Shown: in pieces, positions 7,399 through 15,744 of the stretch
Layout: each line of letters opens with the position of its first letter
Numbering within the stretch: position 1 is the stretch's first letter
Made by a program: the position numbers and the translations under genes
From: Marinobacter denitrificans
GTDB lineage: Bacteria > Pseudomonadota > Gammaproteobacteria > Pseudomonadales > Oleiphilaceae
DNA: 64,000 nucleotides
Assembly (NCBI RefSeq): GCF_008795955.1
Contig: NZ_VMHN01000009.1
Location: forward strand, 1 to 64,000
Direction of reading: 5' to 3'
Notes under the pieces: model-generated
Told to the model about the DNA's origin: nothing
The model's database searches: none
What the model saw: the letters and a program-made list of their open reading frames with translations, nothing else

Positions 7399-8021
7399 TG
7401 GTGGACCACAACATCACTACCGTCTTCGATCTGCTACGCCACGGAGAACCCACGGGCGGGCCCATGTTCCGGGGCAGCCTGGACGACCCGCTGAGCGATA
7501 CCGGCTGGCAGCAGCTCAATGCTGCGATAATAGAAGGTGACCACTGGGACCTTATCGTCACCTCGCCACTTATGCGCTGCCAGGCCTTTGCCCGGCAACT
7601 GGCCGAGCAGCGGCAATTGCCGGTCCATGAAGAACCACAGTTACGGGAAATTGGTTTTGGCGACTGGGAAGGCAGAACCTCTGCTGACATCATGGCTCAC
7701 ACTCCGGACGCACTTAACCGTTTCTGGAATGACCCGTTGAACAATCCGCCCCCCGGAGGCGAGGCCATCACCGAATTCAGCCGACGGGTCACCGCGGCCT
7801 GGCAACACTGGCAAAGGGAAGCCGCTGGCAAACGGGTACTGGTGGTGTGTCACGGAGGAGTGATACGCATGATTCTGGCAGAGGTGATGGGCATCCCCCT
7901 GGAACGCTCCTTCTCCGCCATCGCTGTGCCTTACGCCTGCCGCAGCCGCATCCGGATAGACGAATCCGGGCACGGGGTGCTCAGCTGCCTGCAGAGTCAC
8001 GGCAGTCACTCAGCCTTTTAA
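7398..8021 (+). CDS. cobC: Alpha-ribazole phosphatase-like histidine phosphatase
   Basis: A 207-residue histidine phosphatase with the RHGE motif (LLRHGEPTGG) near the N terminus and a second catalytic His in VVCHGGVIR. In this B12 context it should dephosphorylate alpha-ribazole-5'-phosphate (or the cobalamin phosphate product). The start overlaps the cobT stop by one base. The 3' end overlaps the convergent cobU gene by 12 bp. Confidence 0.9.
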   Translation: MVDHNITTVFDLLRHGEPTGGPMFRGSLDDPLSDTGWQQLNAAIIEGDHWDLIVTSPLMRCQAFARQLAEQRQLPVHEEPQLREIGFGDWEGRTSADIMAHTPDALNRFWNDPLNNPPPGGEAITEFSRRVTAAWQHWQREAAGKRVLVVCHGGVIRMILAEVMGIPLERSFSAIAVPYACRSRIRIDESGHGVLSCLQSHGSHSAF

Positions 8022-8579
8022 CGTCTGCGGCAGCCCGGCCACGCTCATCAGCACCCGGTCGCAGCTTGCGGCAAGGTCCTGGTTGAGCCAGCCCAGTTCG
8101 TCACAGAAGCGGCGGGTGAGCGGGTCCATCCCGATGGTGCCCAGGCCCACTTCATTGCTGACAACCACCACCTGGCCAGGATAATCCCTCAAAGCCTGCA
8201 GGAAGGCAGCCCGTTCGCGGGTGAATGCGTCATCACCGGCAAACAGCAGGTTGCTGACCCACAGGCTCATGCAGTCGATCAGCATTAAGGGCGGTTGCGG
8301 CCTGCTGCAATGCTCATCCAGCACAGCAGCGAGTTTTACCGGTGCTTCCACCAGGCCCCATTCCGATGGCCGGCTTCGCTGGTGGCGCGCCACCCGCAGG
8401 GCCATTTCGTCATCGCCAACCGTTGCGGTGGCCAGGTACACCACCGGCTCCCCTGAATCGCGGGCGACCCGTTCAGCCAGTGCGGTTTTACCGGAGCGGA
8501 TACCCCCCAGAACAAGCGTACAAATACCAGCCACAAACAATCCTTCTTCCCGTACAGCTAACGTCTTACCTCTCATCAT
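8010..8579 (-). CDS. cobU: Bifunctional adenosylcobinamide kinase/guanylyltransferase
   Basis: A 189-residue P-loop enzyme that phosphorylates adenosylcobinamide and transfers GMP to it. The Walker A is LVLGGIRSGKTALAE. The family motif YLATATVGDDEMALRVARHQRSRP follows, containing the histidine that is guanylylated in homologues, and VVVSNEVGLGTIGMDPLTRRFCDELGWLNQ-like text follows further on. The usual start of the family lies close to GICTLVLGG, so the first 15 or so residues may not be translated. It is convergent with cobC. Confidence 0.94.
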   Translation of the reverse strand: MMRGKTLAVREEGLFVAGICTLVLGGIRSGKTALAERVARDSGEPVVYLATATVGDDEMALRVARHQRSRPSEWGLVEAPVKLAAVLDEHCSRPQPPLMLIDCMSLWVSNLLFAGDDAFTRERAAFLQALRDYPGQVVVVSNEVGLGTIGMDPLTRRFCDELGWLNQDLAASCDRVLMSVAGLPQTLKG

Positions 8580-8654
8580 GGCCGTAAAACAGCGCCACTG
8601 CTATATTGCGTGTTGAATTCTCCCCGCCGGAGCGGCGCGAAAAGGAAGCGAGTA

Positions 8655-10529
8655 ATGCAGGCAGAGCTCATCGAAATACGCAACCATCTGGCCCAGCACG
8701 CGCCGTTTGATGATATGCCCGAGGAGACTCTCGACAAAATCGTCTCAGGAATCGAGATTGCGTATTTCCGCGCAGGTTCCGACATCCTCAAGTTCGGCGA
8801 GCGCAACGGCTACCTGCATTACATACGCAGTGGCGCTGTCGAGATGTACCGCCGCACCGGCGAACTCTACAACCGCCTGGGTGAAGGCGAGATTTTCGGC
8901 CAGTATGGCCTGCTGATGAGCAAAACGGTGCGCTTCCCGGTGAAGGCTATTGAAGACTCCCTGATCTACCTGATCCCGGACGAGATTTTCCAATATTTGT
9001 GGAAAACCGACGACAACTTCACCGATTTCGTGGAAGTTGAAGACCGCTCCCGCCTGCGCTCTGCGCTGTCCCGTCGACGTAGATCCAGTCAGCCCATGAC
9101 CGCCCGGGTAACCCGACTGATTTCCCGGGAGCCGGTGACTGCCCCGATCAGCGTTCGCTTGCAGGAAGCGGCCCGAATCATGACCGAGGAGGGGGTTTCA
9201 GCGTTGCTTCTCATGGACGAGAGCGGTGACGGGTCCAAGCTTTCCGGCATCATAACGGACCGCGACCTCCGTACCCGTGCACTCAGTGAGGCCCTGCCGT
9301 CGGAAACACCGATCAGTGACATCATGACCGACAGCCTGATCACCACCAACTCCAATGCCTTCATTTTCGAAGCCATGCTGACCATGCTCCACAACAATGT
9401 GCACCATCTGCCGGTGATGGAGGGCGACACCATCCGCGGAGTCATCGCGCTGTCCGATATCGTCAAGCACGAGTCCCAGAGCAGCCTCTACCTGGTCAGT
9501 AACATCTATCAGCAACAGGATGTAGAAGGCCTGAAACGCCTTAGTAAAGAAGTGCCCAGCACCTTTGTCCGTATGGTCCATGAAGATGCCAACTCCCATA
9601 TGATCGGCAGTGCCATGGCCGGTATTGGCCGCAGTTTCAGTCAGCGACTGTTGGAGCTGGGCGAGGAGAAACTGGGACCGCCACCGGTGCCCTACTGCTT
9701 CATGGCTCTGGGGTCCATGGCCCGGGACGAACAACTGGTGGTGACCGACCAGGATAACGCCATGGTTCTGGACGACAGCTTCGACCCCACGCAACACGAT
9801 GAATACTTTCTGGCCCTGGCGAAGTTTGTCAGTGACGGCCTGGCGGAATGTGGTTACAGCTACTGCACCGGGGATATCATGGCCACCAATCAGAAATGGC
9901 GCCAGCCCCTGCGGGTGTGGAAAGAGTATTTTGCGGACTGGACCGAGAATCCCAAGGCCGAAGCATTGCTCAACAGCAATATTTTCTTCGATCTGGACGG
10001 CATCCACGGCCAGATCGAGTTCACTGAAGAGCTCAAAACCTTCATCGCCCAGAAGGCCAGCAACAGCCAGCGGTTTCTGGCGATGCTTGCGCGTAATGCC
10101 CTTAACCGCACGCCACCACTGGGTTTTTTCCGTACCTTTGTAATGGAGGAGAGTGGCAAGCAGGCCAAGACGTTCAATCTGAAGCGTCGGGGTACGGCGC
10201 CTGTCTCCGACCTGATCCGGGTGCATTCCCTGGCTTGTGGCTCCAAGGCGCAGAATACCTTCAACCGACTCAAGGCCATCGCGGGAACCAAGCTGATTCC
10301 CGAAGACGGGGTGGACAACCTGCGGGACGCCTTCGAATTCATCGCTATTGTGCGGATTCGCCACCAGGCCCTCGCCATCGAAGCCGGGCGCGAGCCGGAC
10401 AACAACGTTCGGCCGGAGGATTTGTCACCCTTCGAGCGCAGTCACCTCAAAGACGCCTTCCAGGTGGTCAGTCAGGCCCAGAAGTTCCTCAAATTCCGAT
10501 ATAACGCCCAGGTGGCCCGGAATGTCTGA
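8655..10529 (+). CDS. cNMP-binding / CBS-pair / DUF294 nucleotidyltransferase-like regulator
   Basis: A 624-residue cytosolic protein. In order it has a cyclic-nucleotide-binding domain (about 10-130, with GEGEIFGQYGLL), two CBS domains (about 150-275, with IITDRDLRTRA and GVIALSDIV), a DUF294 putative nucleotidyltransferase core (GSMARDEQLVVTDQDNAMV, the GS and DxD motif), and a helical C-terminal DUF294 region. Such proteins are thought to sense nucleotides and modify a partner; none is well characterised. I chose the ATG at 8655 because AAGGAAG lies just upstream; a GTG at 8610 gives a longer frame. It overlaps the exonuclease start by eight bases, so both are probably one functional unit. 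Confidence 0.9.
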   Translation: MQAELIEIRNHLAQHAPFDDMPEETLDKIVSGIEIAYFRAGSDILKFGERNGYLHYIRSGAVEMYRRTGELYNRLGEGEIFGQYGLLMSKTVRFPVKAIEDSLIYLIPDEIFQYLWKTDDNFTDFVEVEDRSRLRSALSRRRRSSQPMTARVTRLISREPVTAPISVRLQEAARIMTEEGVSALLLMDESGDGSKLSGIITDRDLRTRALSEALPSETPISDIMTDSLITTNSNAFIFEAMLTMLHNNVHHLPVMEGDTIRGVIALSDIVKHESQSSLYLVSNIYQQQDVEGLKRLSKEVPSTFVRMVHEDANSHMIGSAMAGIGRSFSQRLLELGEEKLGPPPVPYCFMALGSMARDEQLVVTDQDNAMVLDDSFDPTQHDEYFLALAKFVSDGLAECGYSYCTGDIMATNQKWRQPLRVWKEYFADWTENPKAEALLNSNIFFDLDGIHGQIEFTEELKTFIAQKASNSQRFLAMLARNALNRTPPLGFFRTFVMEESGKQAKTFNLKRRGTAPVSDLIRVHSLACGSKAQNTFNRLKAIAGTKLIPEDGVDNLRDAFEFIAIVRIRHQALAIEAGREPDNNVRPEDLSPFERSHLKDAFQVVSQAQKFLKFRYNAQVARNV

Positions 10530-11259
10530 GGAACACGACTCAAAGGCTACCGACACTCCTGTTGAGGAACTGCCATGGCCTGAGCGATTTCGTGAGCTTG
10601 CCAGACAGGCCACGGATAAGCGGCTGAAGGCGTTCTACGAAGCGGGTTGTGTTGCTCCGGACACACCCCTGAAAGAGGTCCCATTCGTGGGTCTGGACTT
10701 TGAAACCACCGGGCTGGATCCCAACAAGCATTCGATTGTCAGCATCGGTGTGGTGCCATTCACCATTGACCGGGTGCACCTTGGGGGCTCCCGCCACTGG
10801 CTGGTGAAACCGCAACTGCCGCTGCACCAGACATCCATTACGATACACGGCATCACCCATACCGATATCAACAAGGCTCCGGACCTGTCCGAGGTACTTG
10901 ATGAGGTTCTTGAAAGCCTGGCCGGACGCATTCCGGTGGTCCACTACCGCAGTATTGAGAGGCCGTTTCTGAATGTCGCCCTGAAGTGGCGGATTGGGCA
11001 GGAAATACGTTTTCCGGTGGTTGATACCATGGCCATCGAGTCCTATCTGCATCCACGCAGGCAACCCAACTGGTGGCAGAGACTAAAGGGGCAACAGCCC
11101 ATCTCCATTCGCCTGCCGGATAGCCGGCTCAGGTATGGCCTGCCGCACTACCCTCCCCACAATGCCCTGGTAGACGCCCTGGCCAGCGCAGAATTACTGA
11201 TGGCCCAGGTTCAGCATCACTTTTCGCCAGAGACCCCCATCGGGGATCTCTGGTTGTAA
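10522..11259 (+). CDS. DnaQ-family DEDDh 3'-5' exonuclease
   Basis: A 245-residue exonuclease-fold protein with the ExoI motif GLDFETTGLDP, an ExoII region (TIHGITHTDI, HYRSIERPFL) and an ExoIII motif HNALVDALASAELL with the catalytic His and Asp. It should remove nucleotides from 3' ends using two metal ions. An N-terminal extension of about 55 residues precedes the domain. The start ATG lies inside the end of the DUF294 gene (ATGTCTGA overlap), and this pairing recurs in gammaproteobacteria from memory. It is unlikely to be the Pol III proofreading subunit, since it lacks the clamp-binding tail. Confidence 0.9.
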   Translation: MSEEHDSKATDTPVEELPWPERFRELARQATDKRLKAFYEAGCVAPDTPLKEVPFVGLDFETTGLDPNKHSIVSIGVVPFTIDRVHLGGSRHWLVKPQLPLHQTSITIHGITHTDINKAPDLSEVLDEVLESLAGRIPVVHYRSIERPFLNVALKWRIGQEIRFPVVDTMAIESYLHPRRQPNWWQRLKGQQPISIRLPDSRLRYGLPHYPPHNALVDALASAELLMAQVQHHFSPETPIGDLWL

Positions 11260-11268
11260 CCGGAAGCT

Positions 11269-12477
11269 TTACTGGTTCGAGGCGGTACGGCTGTTTTCTT
11301 CCACTTCACTGATCAATGCGCCGTAGCCCCGGGCTTTCATTTCCTCCAGCGGAATGAACTCCAGCGCCGCGGAATTCATGCAGTAGCGCAGGCCGGTCGG
11401 GGCCGGACCGTCGTTGAACACATGCCCGAGGTGAGAGTCCGCGTATTTGCTGCGGATCTCGGTTCGTTTCATGAAGAAAGAGTTGTCTTCTTTCTCGACC
11501 ACCATGTCCGGGCTGATCGGTTTGGTGAAGCTGGGCCAGCCGGTATTGGATTTATACTTGTCTCTGGATGAGAACAGCGGCTCACCGGAGACAACATCCA
11601 CATAAAGGCCTGGCCGTTTCTCATCGTAGTACTCGTTCTTGAAGGCGGGCTCTGTGCCGTCTTCCTGGGTAACGTAGTACTGCTCCTCTGTCAGCCTTGC
11701 CTTCAGCGTTTTGTCATCCGGTTTTTCAAACGTCTCCGGATTGAAGCCCTCAACCTGGTTCTGGCTCATGCCGGATTCGCTGCCATCGGCCTCGCCGGAT
11801 TGATTACGTCCTTCCGGACGATACTGGGCATAATCCACTTTTTCATCCTCGCCCCAGACCTTTTCGATAAACTGGTAGCGCCCGGAGTTGAAGGTGTAGA
11901 TCTTATACCGCACCGGATTCTTGCTGTAGTAATCCTGGTGGTATTCCTCGGCGTCGTAAAACGCTTCGAAGGGGACGATTTCAATCTTCACCGGATGGTC
12001 ATAGCGGCCCGACTCTTCCAGTGCCTTCACCGAAGCTTCGGCCGCGCGTTTCTGCTCTTCGTTGTGATAGAAGATGGCCGGCCGATACTGTTTGCCCCGG
12101 TCAACGTACTGGCCGTTAACATCGGTGGGATTCGCGGTACGCCACAGGGCCTGTAGCAGCCCTTCGTAGGTGATCACATCAGGATCGTAGTAGACCTGTA
12201 CCGCCTCGGTATGCCCGGTACGTCCTCCGGCAACCTGTTGATAGGAAGGATCTTCTTCATCACCCCCGCTGTAACCGGAGACCGCCTCTACCACCCCCGG
12301 CACTTTTTCTTCATAAGCTTCTTCCACGCACCAGAAACACCCGCCAGCGAAGGTAGCAACCGCCAGATCGGGGTTGTCGGGAGCGTATTTTGAATCGGTC
12401 TCCCCGGAGGCACCAACCTGGAACCCGGCCAGTGCGATGGTAACCGCCATCGAGATCAGTAACAGATACCGTTTCAT
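11269..12477 (-). CDS. msrAB: Secreted bifunctional methionine sulfoxide reductase MsrA-MsrB
   Basis: A 402-residue fusion with an N-terminal signal peptide (MKRYLLLISMAVTIALAGFQ). The MsrA domain follows, with catalytic C47 in GGCFWCVEEAY and the usual TGHTEAVQVYYDP and AIFYHNEEQK motifs. An acidic linker precedes the MsrB domain, which has GWPSFTKP, SHLGHVFNDGP and the catalytic C366 in RYCMNS. It would repair both sulfoxide epimers of methionine in envelope proteins. The MsrB half lacks both zinc CxxC pairs and has Thr (SNTGWPSF) where many enzymes have the resolving Cys, so its reduction must differ from the classic route. AAGG before the ATG supports the start. Confidence 0.93.
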   Translation of the reverse strand: MKRYLLLISMAVTIALAGFQVGASGETDSKYAPDNPDLAVATFAGGCFWCVEEAYEEKVPGVVEAVSGYSGGDEEDPSYQQVAGGRTGHTEAVQVYYDPDVITYEGLLQALWRTANPTDVNGQYVDRGKQYRPAIFYHNEEQKRAAEASVKALEESGRYDHPVKIEIVPFEAFYDAEEYHQDYYSKNPVRYKIYTFNSGRYQFIEKVWGEDEKVDYAQYRPEGRNQSGEADGSESGMSQNQVEGFNPETFEKPDDKTLKARLTEEQYYVTQEDGTEPAFKNEYYDEKRPGLYVDVVSGEPLFSSRDKYKSNTGWPSFTKPISPDMVVEKEDNSFFMKRTEIRSKYADSHLGHVFNDGPAPTGLRYCMNSAALEFIPLEEMKARGYGALISEVEENSRTASNQ

Positions 12478-12604
12478 AACCTTAACCTCTTGCCCTTTGG
12501 ATACTGTGACCAGTTTGCGCTGGATTCGTCACAGCACCTTCTCCAGTTTATTACGTTTGTATAACGCCGGAGAGATCATTATGGATGCGATCGGTACAGG
12601 TTAA

Positions 12605-14077
12605 TCACCTGACCGGAAGCCTTATACAGAAGCATGCGCCCCCGGCGGCTCCGTTCTCAACACGGATATCGCCGCCCTGCATTGTCATGATCCGGCGGGC
12701 AATGGCTAACCCGAGACCGGCGTGGCCGCCCGACCCGTCTGAGGATTCGCCACGGTAGAACGGATCAAAAATATGGGGCAGGTCCCGCTCCGGAATTCCC
12801 GGGCCGCTATCCCGCACGCAGACTTCCGGCAGCCCAGCCCCTTGCCGGAGAACCACCTCGATGCGTCCCCCGGCGGGGCTATAGGCAATGGCGTTGCCAA
12901 TCAGGTTATCCAGTACCCGCTCGGTCATGGCCAGGTCGGCATAGGCCAACGGCTGTTCGGGATTGCCGCCCACTGCAAGTTCAAGCTGCCGGTTGCGGGC
13001 CTCCGGCCCATGCTTCTGGACCACATCGTGCACCAGTTCCGCCAGCGGAAATGGCTCGGGCACGGGTTGTTTTTCCCGGGCTTCCAGGGCTGCAAGTTCA
13101 AACAGCTCGTCTACCAGGCGGCTCAGGCGTCGGCCCTCCTTGAGGGCGATGTCGAGAAACCGGTCCTGCTCCTCCGGGCTGAGCCGATCCCGCCGCAGTT
13201 TCAGGCTTTCAATGTAGCCCTGCATAGAAGCGAGGGGGGTGCGCAGGTCATGGGATACCTGGGCCACCAGTTGGCGACGCTGGGCATCCTTTTCTGTCAG
13301 TTGTTCAATCTGGGAAGCAATCCGGGCGGCCATGTCATCAAAGGTGGCGCCGAGGTAGTCGATTTCGTCCCGCACCACCGGGCGCCTGTCTCGCCAGGTG
13401 GTCGCAGGTTGATGACGCATGTCGCTATGCTCGAAGTTCTCCACCAGTCGGGTTAGCCAAGTCAGCCTGCGGGTCAGCAGCCGAAACACCGCCAGCCCGG
13501 CGAGCATCACCACCGCAAGGCTGACCAGCAGGGCCCAGGCACTCAGTTCCAGCAACTGGCCACTGCGGGCCATGGTTTCCGCGGCATCGTACTCCTCGCC
13601 CCGCAGTACCACGTACAGATAACCTTCCGGATTGTCTGCTGATGGCACCGGGGTCACGGAAAATACTTTTTGTCGGTCGTGGCTCCGAGGGTCGTCGCCC
13701 AGGACAGGGTAACGGTTCATGTCGTCCATCAGCCGCCGGATGGGCTCCAGCGAGACCTGCTTGCGCTTGATTCTTGCCGGATCCGCCGAGTAGGAGAGGA
13801 TAGTGCCATCAAGGTCAAGCAGGTAGATTTCGATGCTGGGGTTGATCGTCATATACAGTGCGAAGAGCTCTTTCAGCGCGCTGCGATCCAGTTCACCCTC
13901 ACTCACCAGGTTCCTGTCGGCCACCAGGTTCCTCGCCAGGTCCCGGTGTAACTCCTGGTTCACTGACGCGTTGTACTCCCTCAGGGAGTAAAGGCTGATA
14001 AAGGTGTACAGCAGGCCCACCGCCAATAACAGCAGGAACAGCCCCAGGGCCAGCCGGGTGTAGAGGGTCTTCACCAT
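12605..14077 (-). CDS. Membrane sensor histidine kinase
   Basis: A 490-residue kinase. TM1 is at about residues 8-30, a periplasmic domain of about 140 residues follows (with ILSYSADP and VTPVPSADNPEGYLYVVLRG), and TM2 lies at about 178-200. HAMP, then HisKA with H276 in QVSHDLRTPLASMQGY, then HATPase_c with an N box (NLIGNAIAYSPAGG), DSGPGIPE and GLGLAIARR complete it. It starts four bases after the response regulator stop, so the pair is an operon. The signal is unknown. The periplasmic region looks like a dCache/sensor-type fold but I cannot name it. Confidence 0.93.
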   Translation of the reverse strand: MVKTLYTRLALGLFLLLLAVGLLYTFISLYSLREYNASVNQELHRDLARNLVADRNLVSEGELDRSALKELFALYMTINPSIEIYLLDLDGTILSYSADPARIKRKQVSLEPIRRLMDDMNRYPVLGDDPRSHDRQKVFSVTPVPSADNPEGYLYVVLRGEEYDAAETMARSGQLLELSAWALLVSLAVVMLAGLAVFRLLTRRLTWLTRLVENFEHSDMRHQPATTWRDRRPVVRDEIDYLGATFDDMAARIASQIEQLTEKDAQRRQLVAQVSHDLRTPLASMQGYIESLKLRRDRLSPEEQDRFLDIALKEGRRLSRLVDELFELAALEAREKQPVPEPFPLAELVHDVVQKHGPEARNRQLELAVGGNPEQPLAYADLAMTERVLDNLIGNAIAYSPAGGRIEVVLRQGAGLPEVCVRDSGPGIPERDLPHIFDPFYRGESSDGSGGHAGLGLAIARRIMTMQGGDIRVENGAAGGACFCIRLPVR

Positions 14078-14080
14078 GAA

Positions 14081-14785
14081 TCAGTCCCGGAAACGATAAC
14101 CTACCCCCCACACGGTCTCGATGAACTCCGGCCGGGCCGGGTCTTTTTCAATCTTGCCGCGCAACCGGTTGATGTGGGTGTTGACTGTGTGTTCGTAGCC
14201 TTCGTGATTGTAGCCCCAGACCTTGTCCAGCAGCTGGACGCGGCTGAACACCCGGCCCGGATGGCTGGCAAAGTGCCAGAGCAGGTCGAACTCCCGGGCC
14301 GTCAGTTCCACTTCCTGATCCCGCACAAACGCCCGGCGCCGCGACGGGTCGATTCGCAACCCATCGGTCTGCAACTCACCACCACTCTCCTCGGAGGTAG
14401 GCGGCGTGGCGGCCATGGCATCCACTCGCCGGAACAGGGCTTTTACCCGTGCCGACAGCTCTGCAACGCTGAAGGGCTTGGTGAGGTAATCGTCGGCACC
14501 CATTTCCAGCCCCAGAACCCGGTCCAGTTCGGTGCTTTTTGCCGTCAACATCAGCACCGGCACATAGCCCGCCCCGGAGCGGATCTCGCGGCATACCGAG
14601 AGCCCATCCATACCGGGCAACATCAGGTCGAGAATTACCAGGTCAATGTCTCCCTGCCGGAATCGCTCAAGCCCGGTGTCGCCCCGCTCACACACAATGG
14701 CATTCATGCCCAGATCGGACACATGCATACGCACCAATTCGCCGATGCCGGGGTTGTCCTCAACAACGAGTACGTTTCGTGTCAT
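14081..14785 (-). CDS. OmpR-family response regulator
   Basis: A 234-residue DNA-binding regulator. The receiver domain holds the acidic pocket (VVEDN), the phosphoacceptor D53 in LVILDLMLPGMDG and the LTAKS lysine. The C-terminal winged helix carries the OmpR/PhoB hallmarks VELTAREFDLLWHFASHPG and VNTHINRLRGKIE. It is first in a two-gene operon with the kinase at 12605-14077 and is presumably phosphorylated by it. The intergenic region upstream (14786-15027) shows no operator that I could define. Confidence 0.95.
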   Translation of the reverse strand: MTRNVLVVEDNPGIGELVRMHVSDLGMNAIVCERGDTGLERFRQGDIDLVILDLMLPGMDGLSVCREIRSGAGYVPVLMLTAKSTELDRVLGLEMGADDYLTKPFSVAELSARVKALFRRVDAMAATPPTSEESGGELQTDGLRIDPSRRRAFVRDQEVELTAREFDLLWHFASHPGRVFSRVQLLDKVWGYNHEGYEHTVNTHINRLRGKIEKDPARPEFIETVWGVGYRFRD

Positions 14786-15027
14786 AGGTTTCCGGCCCCG
14801 GGCAATTCGCAGGAATCACATTCTGTTGGTATCAGTGTAGAGCGGAAAGTTCACAAATGTATCACGCCGGCATTGGAGCTTTTGGCCCACGGGTCATCTC
14901 AGCATAACGTGTAATTTCCCAGGACAGATATTCCGGGGTAGGCTGGGGCAGCCCGGAGCTTCTGGTCTTCATAGCGGGTTTGCTGTTTTGTCGTTAGAAT
15001 AAAATCGAACTCCGATACGAGGTTGCA

Positions 15028-15606
15028 GTGACAGAAAGAACAACGAGGGCAACACCTGCCGACGCGTTCCGGCGAGCACGCAGCATGTGGCTGAAAGGCG
15101 AGCGCATTCACCTGGCCTCGCTGTCGGCCGAGCTGAATATCGGAAGGGCTACGCTGTTCCGCTGGGTTGGCAACAAGGATTTATTGCTGGGGGAAGTGCT
15201 CTGGTCACTCTACGAGCCGCTGCGGCTCGAAGCGCTCAGCGCAACGCCGGGGCAAGGCGTGGATTTCGTGGTGGGTGTCTACCGGTACATTAACTCCACC
15301 CTCTTGCACTCCGAACCTCTGCGGCGCTTTATCCATGAAGATCCGGAATACGCGCTTAAGATACTGACCTCGTCCCAGTCCACGATTCACAGCCGCGCTG
15401 TCGAGGCCAATACCCGCACCCTTCGTGACCAGATAGCCTGCGGGCATATCAATCCGCCCCTGAACGTCGACAGCCTGTCCTATTTCATGGTGCGGCTGGC
15501 CGAATCCTGCCTGTACAGCGACATCATCAACGGCCGCCAGCCCCGCGATGAGGAGCTGGAGGACGCCTGCATTGCGGTGCGTATTCTGCTTGGGGGGAAA
15601 GCCTGA
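15028..15606 (+). CDS. TetR-like transcriptional regulator (QsdR-like C-terminal domain)
   Basis: A 192-residue protein with an N-terminal helix-turn-helix (LASLSAELNIGRATLFRWVGNKDLLLGEVLW), similar to TetR family DNA-binding domains but with a W-V-G-N-K-D-L-L recognition end. The C-terminal part (YFMVRLAESCLYSDIINGRQP) resembles the ligand domain of QsdR-type regulators. The start is GTG. It lies next to and convergent with the aldehyde dehydrogenase operon, so it may regulate nearby acid or alcohol catabolism. That link is inference from position. Confidence 0.8.
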   Translation: MTERTTRATPADAFRRARSMWLKGERIHLASLSAELNIGRATLFRWVGNKDLLLGEVLWSLYEPLRLEALSATPGQGVDFVVGVYRYINSTLLHSEPLRRFIHEDPEYALKILTSSQSTIHSRAVEANTRTLRDQIACGHINPPLNVDSLSYFMVRLAESCLYSDIINGRQPRDEELEDACIAVRILLGGKA

Positions 15607-15630
15607 GGCTTTGGAGCCTGGCCCCGAGGC

Positions 15631-15704
15631 GGGGGTGCCTTTTCTTCTGGGAAAAATAACTCGCTTCGCTCAGACATCTTTTTCCCGGCAGAAAAGGCAC
15701 CCCC
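15631..15704. repeat. Palindromic intergenic repeat, family A copy 1
   Basis: Left arm GGGGGTGCCTTTTCTTCTGG and right arm beginning TTTTTCCCGGCAGAAAAGGC are near-perfect inverted repeats of about 26 bases. They enclose a loop containing ACTCGCTTCGCTCAGACA. The element lies between convergent genes (TetR-like stop and aldehyde dehydrogenase stop). Confidence 0.85.
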
Positions 15705-15744
15705 ACCCCGTGGCCGAACCTGACTTCAGTGGTTCCGCCGGCCT

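Noticed and set aside
9198..10364. Minus-strand open frame of 388 codons opposite the DUF294 gene
   Set aside because: Shadow of the plus-strand cNMP/CBS/DUF294 gene; no motifs and no start signal.
15631..15704. Family A repeats as ordinary rho-independent terminators
   Set aside because: The stems are far longer than usual. The loop is conserved in sequence, and the T runs lie inside the stems rather than after them. Copies also occur inside likely operons.
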